A DNA stretch of 64,000 nucleotides from the NCBI RefSeq assembly GCF_040448695.1, contig NZ_CP159307.1:62001-126000 (forward strand). Reading direction: 5' to 3'. Origin of the DNA: Dehalogenimonas sp. 4OHTPN (GTDB lineage Bacteria; Chloroflexota; Dehalococcoidia; Dehalococcoidales; Dehalococcoidaceae). Positions 35,340 to 43,300 of the stretch are shown one piece after another. Below the pieces are notes generated by a model. That model was given only the letters and a program-made list of their open reading frames with translations, was not told where the DNA came from and ran no database searches. The position numbers and the translations under genes are program-made. Every line of letters starts with the position of its first letter. Positions within the stretch are counted from its first letter, which is position 1.

Positions 35340-36866
35340 GTGTCTATCTTTCACAGCACAGTCAGCCGCAGGGAGTTCATGAAAGGCCTAGGCCTGGTCA
35401 GCGCCGGCGTCGGCGGCGCGATGGCCGCAGCCCCGGCGTTCCACGACCTGGACGAACTGATTCAATCCAGCGTGTCATCCCGGAAGCGCGCCTGGTGGGT
35501 CAAGGAAGTCGATGAGCCGACGGTCGAAATCGACTGGTCTTTGATGCAGCGCCATTACAACTACAGCACCCAGTCGGCCGCGGTCGTGGCGGCCTATCCC
35601 GGCCTGGAAAGGTACAACGCTGAGACAGCGACCGGACCGAGCCCGGCGGACAGGATGAAAAACAATCAGCCCGGCTACCGGTTGCGGGATCAGGCCCTGG
35701 CTTCCGCCAACGGCATCGGCAACGGCGCCCTCGGGGATACCAACTCCAATCTCAAATTCGGTCAGAAAACAGTCCAGACTCCGGAAGAGCGCGGCGTACC
35801 GAAGTGGACCGGCTCGGCCGAAGAGGCGACATTAATGCTGAGAGCGGCCATGGTCTTCTTCGGTTCAGCCGAAATCGGCACCGCCGCCATTGATGATCAC
35901 CATCAAAAACTGATCGGCTTGACCGGCGAGAATCCAAGCATTTCATACTACGACAAGCAGCCCCCGACCACGGTCACCAAGCCGATTGTGTTCTCGCAGA
36001 CCGATTCGAGTTTCAGGTTTGACGATAAAACCAGAATCACGTATCTGCCCAATGTGCCCCTATACAGCGTGACTTATCTGATCCCGCAGGACAGCGAGTT
36101 GAACCGGATGCGCCCCGGGACGCTGGGAGGTGTCGCCCAGACCCGCTACCGCCTGCGCGAGGTGCCGCGCGCCTGCACCCAGGGTTTCATCCAGGGCCTG
36201 GGCTACCAGAGCATGCTTGACGAACCGTACCGCGCCATTCCTTCCAACGCCGGCGCCGTACTGGGCGGTTTGAGCGAGAACGGCCGCCACTCCATCATGT
36301 CCATCAGCCCGGAATTCGGCGCTTTCGGCGGCTACTTCGATCTGCTGACAACGCTGCCACTGGAGCACACCAAGCCGATCGACGCCGGCATGTGGCGGTT
36401 CTGCCAGAGCTGCGGCTTATGCGCTGACCTCTGCCCATCCGGTTCGATAGTCAAGAAAGGCGAAGGCGAGCCGACCTGGGAAGTCCGGACGAGCAATGAA
36501 CCTAAAGCGCATATTCTGCCATGGGAAGGCATACGAACGGCGGGCGAGTTCCATAAGCTCGGCCGCAAGACCTACTGGACCGATATGCCCCAATGCCAGC
36601 TCTGGGTAAGGCGGAATATGAACGGGGAAAGATGCAATGTTTGCTGGGGCAACTGCGTCTTCAACGGGGCCAACGGAGCCATGATCCACCAGGTGGTGAA
36701 GGCGACGGCTTCCGTCACTCCGATCTTCAACAGCTTCTTCTCTGCGATGCATCCCACGATGGGCTACGGCATGAGGACCGGAGAGGATATCGAGGAATGG
36801 TGGCATATGTCCCTGCCGGCCTATGGCTTTGATTCCACCGTCTATGCCAAACACATGGGTTACTAA
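35340..36866 (+). CDS. rdhA: Reductive dehalogenase catalytic subunit (RdhA-2)
   Basis: RdhA of 508 aa, exported by Tat (SRREFMK, residues 9-15) and expected to bind a corrinoid and two [4Fe-4S] clusters. The cluster ligands are Cys355/358/361/365 and Cys419/432/435/439. The last motif reads CNVCWGNCVF, without the Pro that usually follows the fourth Cys. The GTG start follows AAGGAG by 8 nt. No rdhB follows. A terminator-like hairpin and a B12-binding radical SAM gene come next on the same strand. No regulator is adjacent. Substrate unknown. Confidence 0.95.
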   Translation: MSIFHSTVSRREFMKGLGLVSAGVGGAMAAAPAFHDLDELIQSSVSSRKRAWWVKEVDEPTVEIDWSLMQRHYNYSTQSAAVVAAYPGLERYNAETATGPSPADRMKNNQPGYRLRDQALASANGIGNGALGDTNSNLKFGQKTVQTPEERGVPKWTGSAEEATLMLRAAMVFFGSAEIGTAAIDDHHQKLIGLTGENPSISYYDKQPPTTVTKPIVFSQTDSSFRFDDKTRITYLPNVPLYSVTYLIPQDSELNRMRPGTLGGVAQTRYRLREVPRACTQGFIQGLGYQSMLDEPYRAIPSNAGAVLGGLSENGRHSIMSISPEFGAFGGYFDLLTTLPLEHTKPIDAGMWRFCQSCGLCADLCPSGSIVKKGEGEPTWEVRTSNEPKAHILPWEGIRTAGEFHKLGRKTYWTDMPQCQLWVRRNMNGERCNVCWGNCVFNGANGAMIHQVVKATASVTPIFNSFFSAMHPTMGYGMRTGEDIEEWWHMSLPAYGFDSTVYAKHMGY

Positions 36867-36888
36867 CAATCAGTATCGTTAGGGTCTA

Positions 36889-36921
36889 CGAGGCGGGCTC
36901 TCTGAGCCCGCCTCGTGTTTT
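36889..36921 (+). terminator. Rho-independent terminator after rdhA-2
   Basis: 12-bp GC-rich perfect stem (36889-36900 with 36904-36915), 3-nt loop, followed by TGTTTT. It separates rdhA-2 from the downstream radical SAM gene and would limit read-through. Confidence 0.8.
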
Positions 36922-36983
36922 AACTCTTCGTACCTGTTAGGGTATTCTATAGGGTAATTGTTGTATCGCGCTGGGGGACGAGC

Positions 36984-37082
36984 ATGAATCCGACAGTCAA
37001 CAGCGGGCATTCCCTGCTGTTACGAACGCCCTCTGTCAATTTCTTAGCCAAAATGTTTTCAACGGTGGGACCCGGCGCGTGA
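36984..37082 (+). CDS. Possible 32-aa leader or precursor peptide ahead of the radical SAM gene
   Basis: Short frame starting at ATG 36984, about 6 nt after GGGGGA, and ending in TGA that overlaps the GTG of the next gene (GTGA). The peptide is rich in Ser, Thr and Leu, with no Cys. The overlap suggests translational coupling. As the downstream enzyme carries a PqqD-like domain, a peptide substrate is conceivable, but a simple leader or chance frame is equally possible. Confidence 0.35.
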   Translation: MNPTVNSGHSLLLRTPSVNFLAKMFSTVGPGA

Positions 37083-39247
37083 AAGCCCTTCTGGTATTCC
37101 CGCCTCAATGGACGCCGTTCCGGCCTTACCTCAGCTTACCGTCCCTTTATGCATACCTGAAAGACAATGGCGTTGACGTCATTCAAAAGGACTTCAATCT
37201 TGAAGCCTATGACTTAATGCTTTCGGAAAGTTACCTCTCCGGGATCAGCCAACAGCTGAAAAACCAATTCTCAGGCTGGGAATTAAAGGACCGGCTGGCG
37301 CCGGGCACGGAGCAAAAACAGTACAACGACCTGTTCATGGCGAAAACACTGGCGCCGCTGCTGGCGGGAAAAATCGAGGCCGCCAAAAACACCTACCGGG
37401 ACCCTCAAAAATTCTACGATCCCGAGATCCTGGCCGGTGCCCGGAACACCATCACCCAGGCGCTGCAGGCGGTATCACTGGCCTATTTCCCGACCAACAT
37501 CGGCCTTTCGTCGTTCGAAATGCCGTCATTTAAGGGATCGTTCCAGGATTTGAAACAGGCGACGCAAAACCGGCTAGAGAATCCTTACATTCAGCTTTGT
37601 GAGGAATACCTGCTGCCGTTTGTGCGGGATGAAGCTCCGGAGGTCATCGGCATCACCATATCCGGCGAGAGTCAGCTCATTCCGGCGCTCACCATTGCGC
37701 GGCTCCTCAAGGCCGGAAACAAGAAAGCGCATATCGTCGTCGGCGGCTACGTCGTGACCATGCTGGCCGATGTGATCGTCAAATACGCGGAACTTTTTGA
37801 TATCTTCTTCGACAGCGCGATTATCAACGATGGAGAACAGCCGCTGCTGGAGCTAATCCGATGCGTCGAGAAGGGTGGATCTTTATTCAACGTTCCGAAT
37901 TTGATTTTCCGCGACGCCGTGGGCATCCATGTCACCGATAAGAAGCCGCCGGAAGACATCAACGCCCTGCCGCCTCCGAGCTTCGACGGACTGGCGCTGG
38001 AAAAATACCTCAGCCCGGAGCCGGTGCTGCCGGTATTGTCGTCCCGGGGCTGCTACTGGAGCCGGTGCGCCTTCTGTACCCACAGTCTGGCTTACGGCAT
38101 GGCGTACCAGGTTCGGGACCCGGTCAAATTCGTCGATGACATAGAGTTATTAGTGAAAAAACACGGGGTCAAGCACATCGCCCTTTCGGATGAGGGGACT
38201 TCGCCGAATTCAATCAACCGGATTGCCGATGAGATCTTGAGACGCGGCCTCGATGTGCGTTGTTCCACCAGCATCAGGCCGGAGCGGCAGTTTACCCCGG
38301 AGCTGTGCCGGAAAATGGCTGCCGCCGGCTTCCGGGAAGTTTACATAGGCATTGAATCAAGCTGCGACCGGGTCCTCGGCCTCATAAACAAAGGCACCAC
38401 GACGGCGGTAAATGAAGAGGTGCTGCGCAACATGTGCCAGGCCGGCATCTGGGATCACGTTTATATCATGTTCGGCTTTCCGGGCGAAACCATGGCGGAA
38501 GCCCGCCAGACGTTCAGTTTTCTAGCGCAGAACAAAGACATCATCAGGTCGCTGGGAATAAGCAATTTCTCGGTTGGGCGGAACTCCCGGGTGATGAAGA
38601 ATCCTGGTGACTATGGCGTGACCCTGCCCCGGTCCACCGAAGACACCGACTTCAAATTATACCTGCCGTATCTGGTCTCGGATGGACTGACCGATATACA
38701 AGGCTGGGAACTGACAGCGGAATGCCTGGCTACGGTAGCCACCCAACTGGCCGGTGACGCCTTCCTCGAAAAGATAGGCCATCATTACGATAAAGCCTGC
38801 ATCTTGCCCCAATACCTCTCACATTATGAGAAAACAGACCCGCTGTTGGCGTCGATTTTTAAGATGAAGAAACCGGCCAGAAAAAAGACGCCTAAGAAAC
38901 TTACCGCCGCTTCAATGCCGGCCCTCAAGCCCGGCGTGGTGATGGAGCGGCTGCATTTTAATCTTCGGGCAGTCTGGGAAAACATCCAAAACAAACGCGC
39001 CGAGCCAGTTTATCCGGACGAAAGCTGGTCCCTGTTCGACATCGAGCGCAATCGGTTCAAACGAATTTCAGACAGCGGCGCGGAGATGCTCTCCGGCTGG
39101 AACGGCAAACGGCCGATCTCGGCGATCGCCCGTGATCTGGCCAGAAAATACCGGCTGCCGCTGCGTGAAGTCGAACGGGAGTGTTTAGACATGGCGCAAT
39201 CCCTTGTCGATGAAGGCTACGCCCTCGCCCTTCAAGCCGAAAACTGA
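37079..39247 (+). CDS. B12-binding radical SAM protein with C-terminal PqqD-like domain (rdhA-2-linked)
   Basis: Protein of 722 aa. The N-terminal cobalamin-binding region (1-290) starts MKALLVFPPQWTPFRPYLSL and includes HIVVGGYVVTMLAD. The radical SAM core has a CX4CX2C motif at Cys325, Cys330 and Cys333 (GCYWSRCAFC) rather than CX3CX2C. The last 75 residues (DIERNRFKRISDSGAEML onward) resemble PqqD, a peptide-recognition fold. It is a clear paralogue of the protein at 43301-45442, which likewise follows an rdhA. The GTG start overlaps a short upstream frame. Possible roles are maturation of RdhA or of a cobamide, or peptide modification; none is proven. Confidence 0.88.
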   Translation: MKALLVFPPQWTPFRPYLSLPSLYAYLKDNGVDVIQKDFNLEAYDLMLSESYLSGISQQLKNQFSGWELKDRLAPGTEQKQYNDLFMAKTLAPLLAGKIEAAKNTYRDPQKFYDPEILAGARNTITQALQAVSLAYFPTNIGLSSFEMPSFKGSFQDLKQATQNRLENPYIQLCEEYLLPFVRDEAPEVIGITISGESQLIPALTIARLLKAGNKKAHIVVGGYVVTMLADVIVKYAELFDIFFDSAIINDGEQPLLELIRCVEKGGSLFNVPNLIFRDAVGIHVTDKKPPEDINALPPPSFDGLALEKYLSPEPVLPVLSSRGCYWSRCAFCTHSLAYGMAYQVRDPVKFVDDIELLVKKHGVKHIALSDEGTSPNSINRIADEILRRGLDVRCSTSIRPERQFTPELCRKMAAAGFREVYIGIESSCDRVLGLINKGTTTAVNEEVLRNMCQAGIWDHVYIMFGFPGETMAEARQTFSFLAQNKDIIRSLGISNFSVGRNSRVMKNPGDYGVTLPRSTEDTDFKLYLPYLVSDGLTDIQGWELTAECLATVATQLAGDAFLEKIGHHYDKACILPQYLSHYEKTDPLLASIFKMKKPARKKTPKKLTAASMPALKPGVVMERLHFNLRAVWENIQNKRAEPVYPDESWSLFDIERNRFKRISDSGAEMLSGWNGKRPISAIARDLARKYRLPLREVERECLDMAQSLVDEGYALALQAEN

Positions 39248-39961
39248 CTACACCCCCAACAGCTGGTCCAGGCCGGGGCTGCCGGATTTACCGGGAAACT
39301 TTTTAAGGCGGGCAAGGGATTTTTTCATATCCGAGGCGACGCGGGCTTTTTCAGCGTGTCTGAGGCGGTACTTGAACAGCCAGTAAGTAAACTCCCGCAT
39401 CTCAGCGAGTTTGAGCGAGCGCGAAATCCGCTCGCCGCGTTCACGCCGGAACATTTTCAGCAGTTCGGCGCGGGGCTGGTCGTAGATGCGCTTGAAGCTT
39501 TCATCGGCGGTATCGAACGACTTGATGACGACAGAGCGTTCGTCCTTGCGGACTTCTTCCTGGACGGCCAGGATCAGAGCTTCTTCCGCGGTGATGCCGT
39601 AAAAATAATTGAGCATCTGGCGGTAGCGCGCCTCGCCCAACAAGCCCTTCATTTCTTCGTCGGAGACCTCCACCGGAGCCTTTGAATTGAAAAGGAGGGC
39701 AACGCGCTCAGCCTCCGGCACCAGGTCGCGGACGGTCTCGGTCAGGCGCTCAGCCAGCAGCAGGAAGTCAAAAGCCTCGCCGTCGATCAAATAGCGATAC
39801 AGCCGCCCCTCGAAGCACTCCTCATCCGTCTGCCAGGCGCCGACAGCTTCCAGCAGCGCCAGATACCAGTGGCGTCCTTCCCCGATGGCGGCGCGCAGGC
39901 GGCGGACGGACCCGGCATCAGATTCAGCGAGGCCGGCGGTCCGGCAGGCTTCTTCAACCAT
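39248..39961 (-). CDS. Hypothetical protein coupled to secA
   Basis: Unrecognised protein of 237 aa, acidic and helical, with no signal or membrane segment. Its ATG lies 3 bp after the secA stop, so it is translationally coupled. Helix-rich stretches such as EEALILAVQEEVRKDERSV and a basic C-terminal tail (KKSLARLKKFPGKSG) are the visible features. It abuts the radical SAM gene convergently. Function unknown. Confidence 0.7.
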   Translation of the reverse strand: MVEEACRTAGLAESDAGSVRRLRAAIGEGRHWYLALLEAVGAWQTDEECFEGRLYRYLIDGEAFDFLLLAERLTETVRDLVPEAERVALLFNSKAPVEVSDEEMKGLLGEARYRQMLNYFYGITAEEALILAVQEEVRKDERSVVIKSFDTADESFKRIYDQPRAELLKMFRRERGERISRSLKLAEMREFTYWLFKYRLRHAEKARVASDMKKSLARLKKFPGKSGSPGLDQLLGV

Positions 39962-39964
39962 AGG

Positions 39965-42900
39965 CTAGGCTCCGCAGCATTTCTTGTATTTTTTACCGCT
40001 GCCGCAGGGGCAGGGATCGTTGCGGCCGACCTTGTGACCTTCGGCGTCTTTGGCGGTTGGCGCCGCCGTCCTGGGGGCGGCTATTCCGGCCATGGGCGAT
40101 GAGACCTCGGCTTTGGGCGAGGCGGGCGCCGCCCCGACGGCAAGAGGAGCGTGATGAGCCTGAACCCGCGGCGGCGCGGCGGCGCCGGGCGGCTGCTTGA
40201 CCACCTGGACTTTGAAAATGGCATGGACAACGTCATGTTTGATGCCGTCCAGCAGGTCTTCGAAAGCGCGGAAACCTTCGTTCTTATAAGCGTCAACCGC
40301 CTTGACCTGCCGTAACGTCTGCCAGCCGGCCTCCAGCCGCAGGTGCTCGACGAAAGTCAGGTGCTCTATCCACAGCGTGTCCATCACCCGGAGCATCAGG
40401 TGGCGCTCGATCTGGCGCAGGATGGGCGCGCCGATGTCCTGTTCCTTCTTTTCGTAGATGGCTTCAGCGGCGCACTTCAGGCGTTCGGCCACCTCATCGG
40501 ATGACAGGCGGGAGATCTCCTCGGCGGTGAAACCCTCCGGCTGAGGCATGAAGGCGGACAGGTCGGCGAGCAGCCCGGCGATGTCCCAGTCCTGATAGTC
40601 CAGCCCGGTCAAACGCTCGGCGACAATGCCATCAATGGTCTCCTTGACCATGTCCAGGATGTTAGACTTCAAGTCGGCGCCGGACAGGATTTTCTTGCGT
40701 TCGCCGTAGATGATCTCGCGGTGCTTGTTGACCACATCGTCATATTCGACCAGGTTCTTGCGGACGTCGAAGTTATAGCCTTCGACCCGTTTCTGGGCGT
40801 TTTCCAGGGAGCGGGAAATTAGCGAGTTCTCTATGGGGGTGTTCTCATCGAAGCCGAAGCGGTCCATCAGCCCGCGCACCATCTCGCCGCCGAAGCGCCT
40901 CATGATGTCGTCATCCAGCGAGACGAAGAAGCGCGACGAGCCGGGGTCGCCCTGGCGCCCGGCCCGGCCGCGAAGCTGGTTGTCAATGCGGCGAGCCTCG
41001 TGGCGTTCGGTGCCGATGACGTGCAGGCCGCCGGCTTTGACCACCGCCACGTAGCGCTCCAGCCACTCGTTGAAACGCTTGCGTTCTTTGTCGATCACCG
41101 TCTGGCAGCGGCCGGTGTCGATATTGCAGACCGTCTTTTTTGGACTATCCGGCAGCTCGCGGGACATATCGGCGACCCAGCCGCCGTAGGCGGCAAGGTA
41201 ACCCTCGGCGGTGGTTTTAAGCTTCTTTTCAAGTGACTCGATTTCAGCCAGCTTGCCGCTTTTTTCGGCGGTGGAGGCATCGGTCTTGATTTCCTGGATA
41301 TATTCCAGGCGCGCCGTATTAATCTGGCCCTGAAGGCGGGCGATCTCAGTCTCCGCCCGGGCGATGTCACGTTCGAATTCGGTCAGTTTATCCTTATCCA
41401 GGGGCGTTTTCGACAGTTCTTCGGCAAGATGAGCTTTCAGATCAGCCATCGGGTCGTAACCCTCGAGTTTGCCGCCAAGAATGATGTCCACGCCGCGGCC
41501 GGCCATGTTGGTGGCTACGGTGACGGCGCCGGGCTTGCCGGCCTCGGCGACGATGGCCGCCTCCCGTTCGTGCTTTTTAGCGTTCAGGACTTCATGAAGT
41601 ATGCCCTTCTTCCTGAGCATCTCCGAGATAAGATCCGAGTTTTCGATGGAAACGGTGCCCAGGAGTATCGGGCGGCCGGCGGCGCGCATCTCCTCGACCT
41701 CTCGGACGACGGCCTTGAACTTGGAGGGCACGTCTTTGTAGATCTGGTCGGTGTTGTCCTGCCTCACCATGGGGCGGTGGGTGGGAATGGCCACCACCTC
41801 CAGTTTGTAGATGCGCGAGAACTCCTCGGCCTCGGTCAGGGCGGTGCCGGTCATGCCGGAGAGCTTGTCATACATCCGGAAGTAGTTCTGGATGGTGATT
41901 GAGGCGTAGGTTTTGGTCTCCTCGCGGACCTTGAGGCCTTCTTTGGCTTCGATGGCCTGGTGCAGCCCTTCAGAATAGCGCCGGCCGACCATCTTGCGGC
42001 CGGTGAATTCATCCACGATGACAATTCCAGGTTGGCCGTCCGGGTCCCGGTCAACCACGTACTGCCGGTCGCGGAGGTAAAACTCCTTGGCCGACAGGGC
42101 GTTGCGGAGGTGGCGCATCAGCGAGGAATTCTGGGGGTCGTAGAGGTTCTCCGACTTGAGCAGTCCTTCGCGCTTCAAGAGGCCCTCGACCTTGGTCCAG
42201 CCGTCCTCGGTGAGTTCTGCCAGGCGCTCCTTGATCTTGACCTCGTAGTCTTCCGCCGGTTTCAGCCGCAGCACCAGCCTGGCGAAGGACTGATACAGCT
42301 TGCCGGCCTCGAAGTCCGGGGCGGAGATGATCAGAGGCGTCCGCGCCTCGTCAATGAGCAGATTGTCCACCTCGTCGACGATAGCGAAGTAGGGGCCGTC
42401 CGGCCGCTGCACGCACTGCGACAGGTCGATGACCATATTATCGCGCAGGTAGTCGAAGCCGAACTCGGCCGAGGTGCCGTAGGTGATGTCGGCGGCATAC
42501 GCCTCCTTGCGGGGCACCGGCCGGTAGTGCCGCCACGGGTCATTGTCCTTGCCGGAGTTGTAGGACGGTTCGAAGAGGCGCGACGGCTGGTGCTCGTCCG
42601 GCGTCTGCATGGGGTAGATGGAAGCCACCGATACGCCCAAAGCGTGGTAGACCGGGCCCATCCAGTAGGCGTCGCGGCGGGCCAGGTAATCGTTCTGAGT
42701 GATCAGGTGGGCGCCGCGGCCGAGAAGGCTATTCAGGTACAAAGACAGGGTGGCGACGAGAGTCTTGCCTTCGCCGGTCTTCATCTCGGCGATCCGGCCG
42801 TCGTGAAGGACGGCGCCGCCCATAAGCTGCACGTCATAATGGCGCAGGCCCAGGGTGCGGCGGGCGGCTTCGCGCACCGCGGCGAAAGCGGCAGGTATGA

Positions 42901-43189
42901 TCTCCTCGAAACAGGAGTTTTCCAGGGTGATGATCTTGTCTTTGAGCTTATTGCGGTCTTCCTGGCCCACGGTGACAGCCAGCTGGGATCGAAGACTGTC
43001 GATGTCGCCTTTCAGAGATTCGTATTCAGCGGTGACTTTGGCTTTGAAGCCGGCGGTTTTGGATTTGAGTTCCTCGTCGGTGAGCGCCATGAACTCCGGC
43101 TCCAGGGCATTGACCGCCGAAACTAAAGGCTGGAGCTTTTTAATCTCTTTTTCATTGGAATCGACCATTTTGCCGAGCCATTTGAACAT
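39965..43189 (-). CDS. secA: Protein translocase ATPase SecA
   Basis: Motor of the Sec export pathway, 1074 aa against about 800-900 in most bacteria. It has Walker A MKTGEGKTLVA (near residue 135), Walker B IVDEVDNLLIDEART, the NBD2 motifs GRGVDIILGG and RGRAGRQGDPG, and a C-terminal zinc motif GRNDPCPCGSGKKYKKCCG that binds SecB or ribosomes. Much of the extra length is an insertion of about 110 residues between about 570 and 715 within NBD2, predicted coiled coil, just before AGGLHVIGTERH. Confidence 0.96.
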   Translation of the reverse strand: MFKWLGKMVDSNEKEIKKLQPLVSAVNALEPEFMALTDEELKSKTAGFKAKVTAEYESLKGDIDSLRSQLAVTVGQEDRNKLKDKIITLENSCFEEIIPAAFAAVREAARRTLGLRHYDVQLMGGAVLHDGRIAEMKTGEGKTLVATLSLYLNSLLGRGAHLITQNDYLARRDAYWMGPVYHALGVSVASIYPMQTPDEHQPSRLFEPSYNSGKDNDPWRHYRPVPRKEAYAADITYGTSAEFGFDYLRDNMVIDLSQCVQRPDGPYFAIVDEVDNLLIDEARTPLIISAPDFEAGKLYQSFARLVLRLKPAEDYEVKIKERLAELTEDGWTKVEGLLKREGLLKSENLYDPQNSSLMRHLRNALSAKEFYLRDRQYVVDRDPDGQPGIVIVDEFTGRKMVGRRYSEGLHQAIEAKEGLKVREETKTYASITIQNYFRMYDKLSGMTGTALTEAEEFSRIYKLEVVAIPTHRPMVRQDNTDQIYKDVPSKFKAVVREVEEMRAAGRPILLGTVSIENSDLISEMLRKKGILHEVLNAKKHEREAAIVAEAGKPGAVTVATNMAGRGVDIILGGKLEGYDPMADLKAHLAEELSKTPLDKDKLTEFERDIARAETEIARLQGQINTARLEYIQEIKTDASTAEKSGKLAEIESLEKKLKTTAEGYLAAYGGWVADMSRELPDSPKKTVCNIDTGRCQTVIDKERKRFNEWLERYVAVVKAGGLHVIGTERHEARRIDNQLRGRAGRQGDPGSSRFFVSLDDDIMRRFGGEMVRGLMDRFGFDENTPIENSLISRSLENAQKRVEGYNFDVRKNLVEYDDVVNKHREIIYGERKKILSGADLKSNILDMVKETIDGIVAERLTGLDYQDWDIAGLLADLSAFMPQPEGFTAEEISRLSSDEVAERLKCAAEAIYEKKEQDIGAPILRQIERHLMLRVMDTLWIEHLTFVEHLRLEAGWQTLRQVKAVDAYKNEGFRAFEDLLDGIKHDVVHAIFKVQVVKQPPGAAAPPRVQAHHAPLAVGAAPASPKAEVSSPMAGIAAPRTAAPTAKDAEGHKVGRNDPCPCGSGKKYKKCCGA

Positions 43190-43300
43190 CTGAAAAACCT
43201 CTTCCAGTCCCCAGCCGGGGCAGACTACAGACTATATAACGCATCAAAGCGGATTTAGTATTCTACCATACTTGAAAAACTGAGGGTCAGCGCGCGCTGC

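Noticed and set aside
41960-43126. 388-codon frame antisense to secA
   Set aside because: Mirror of the SecA codons; no family features.
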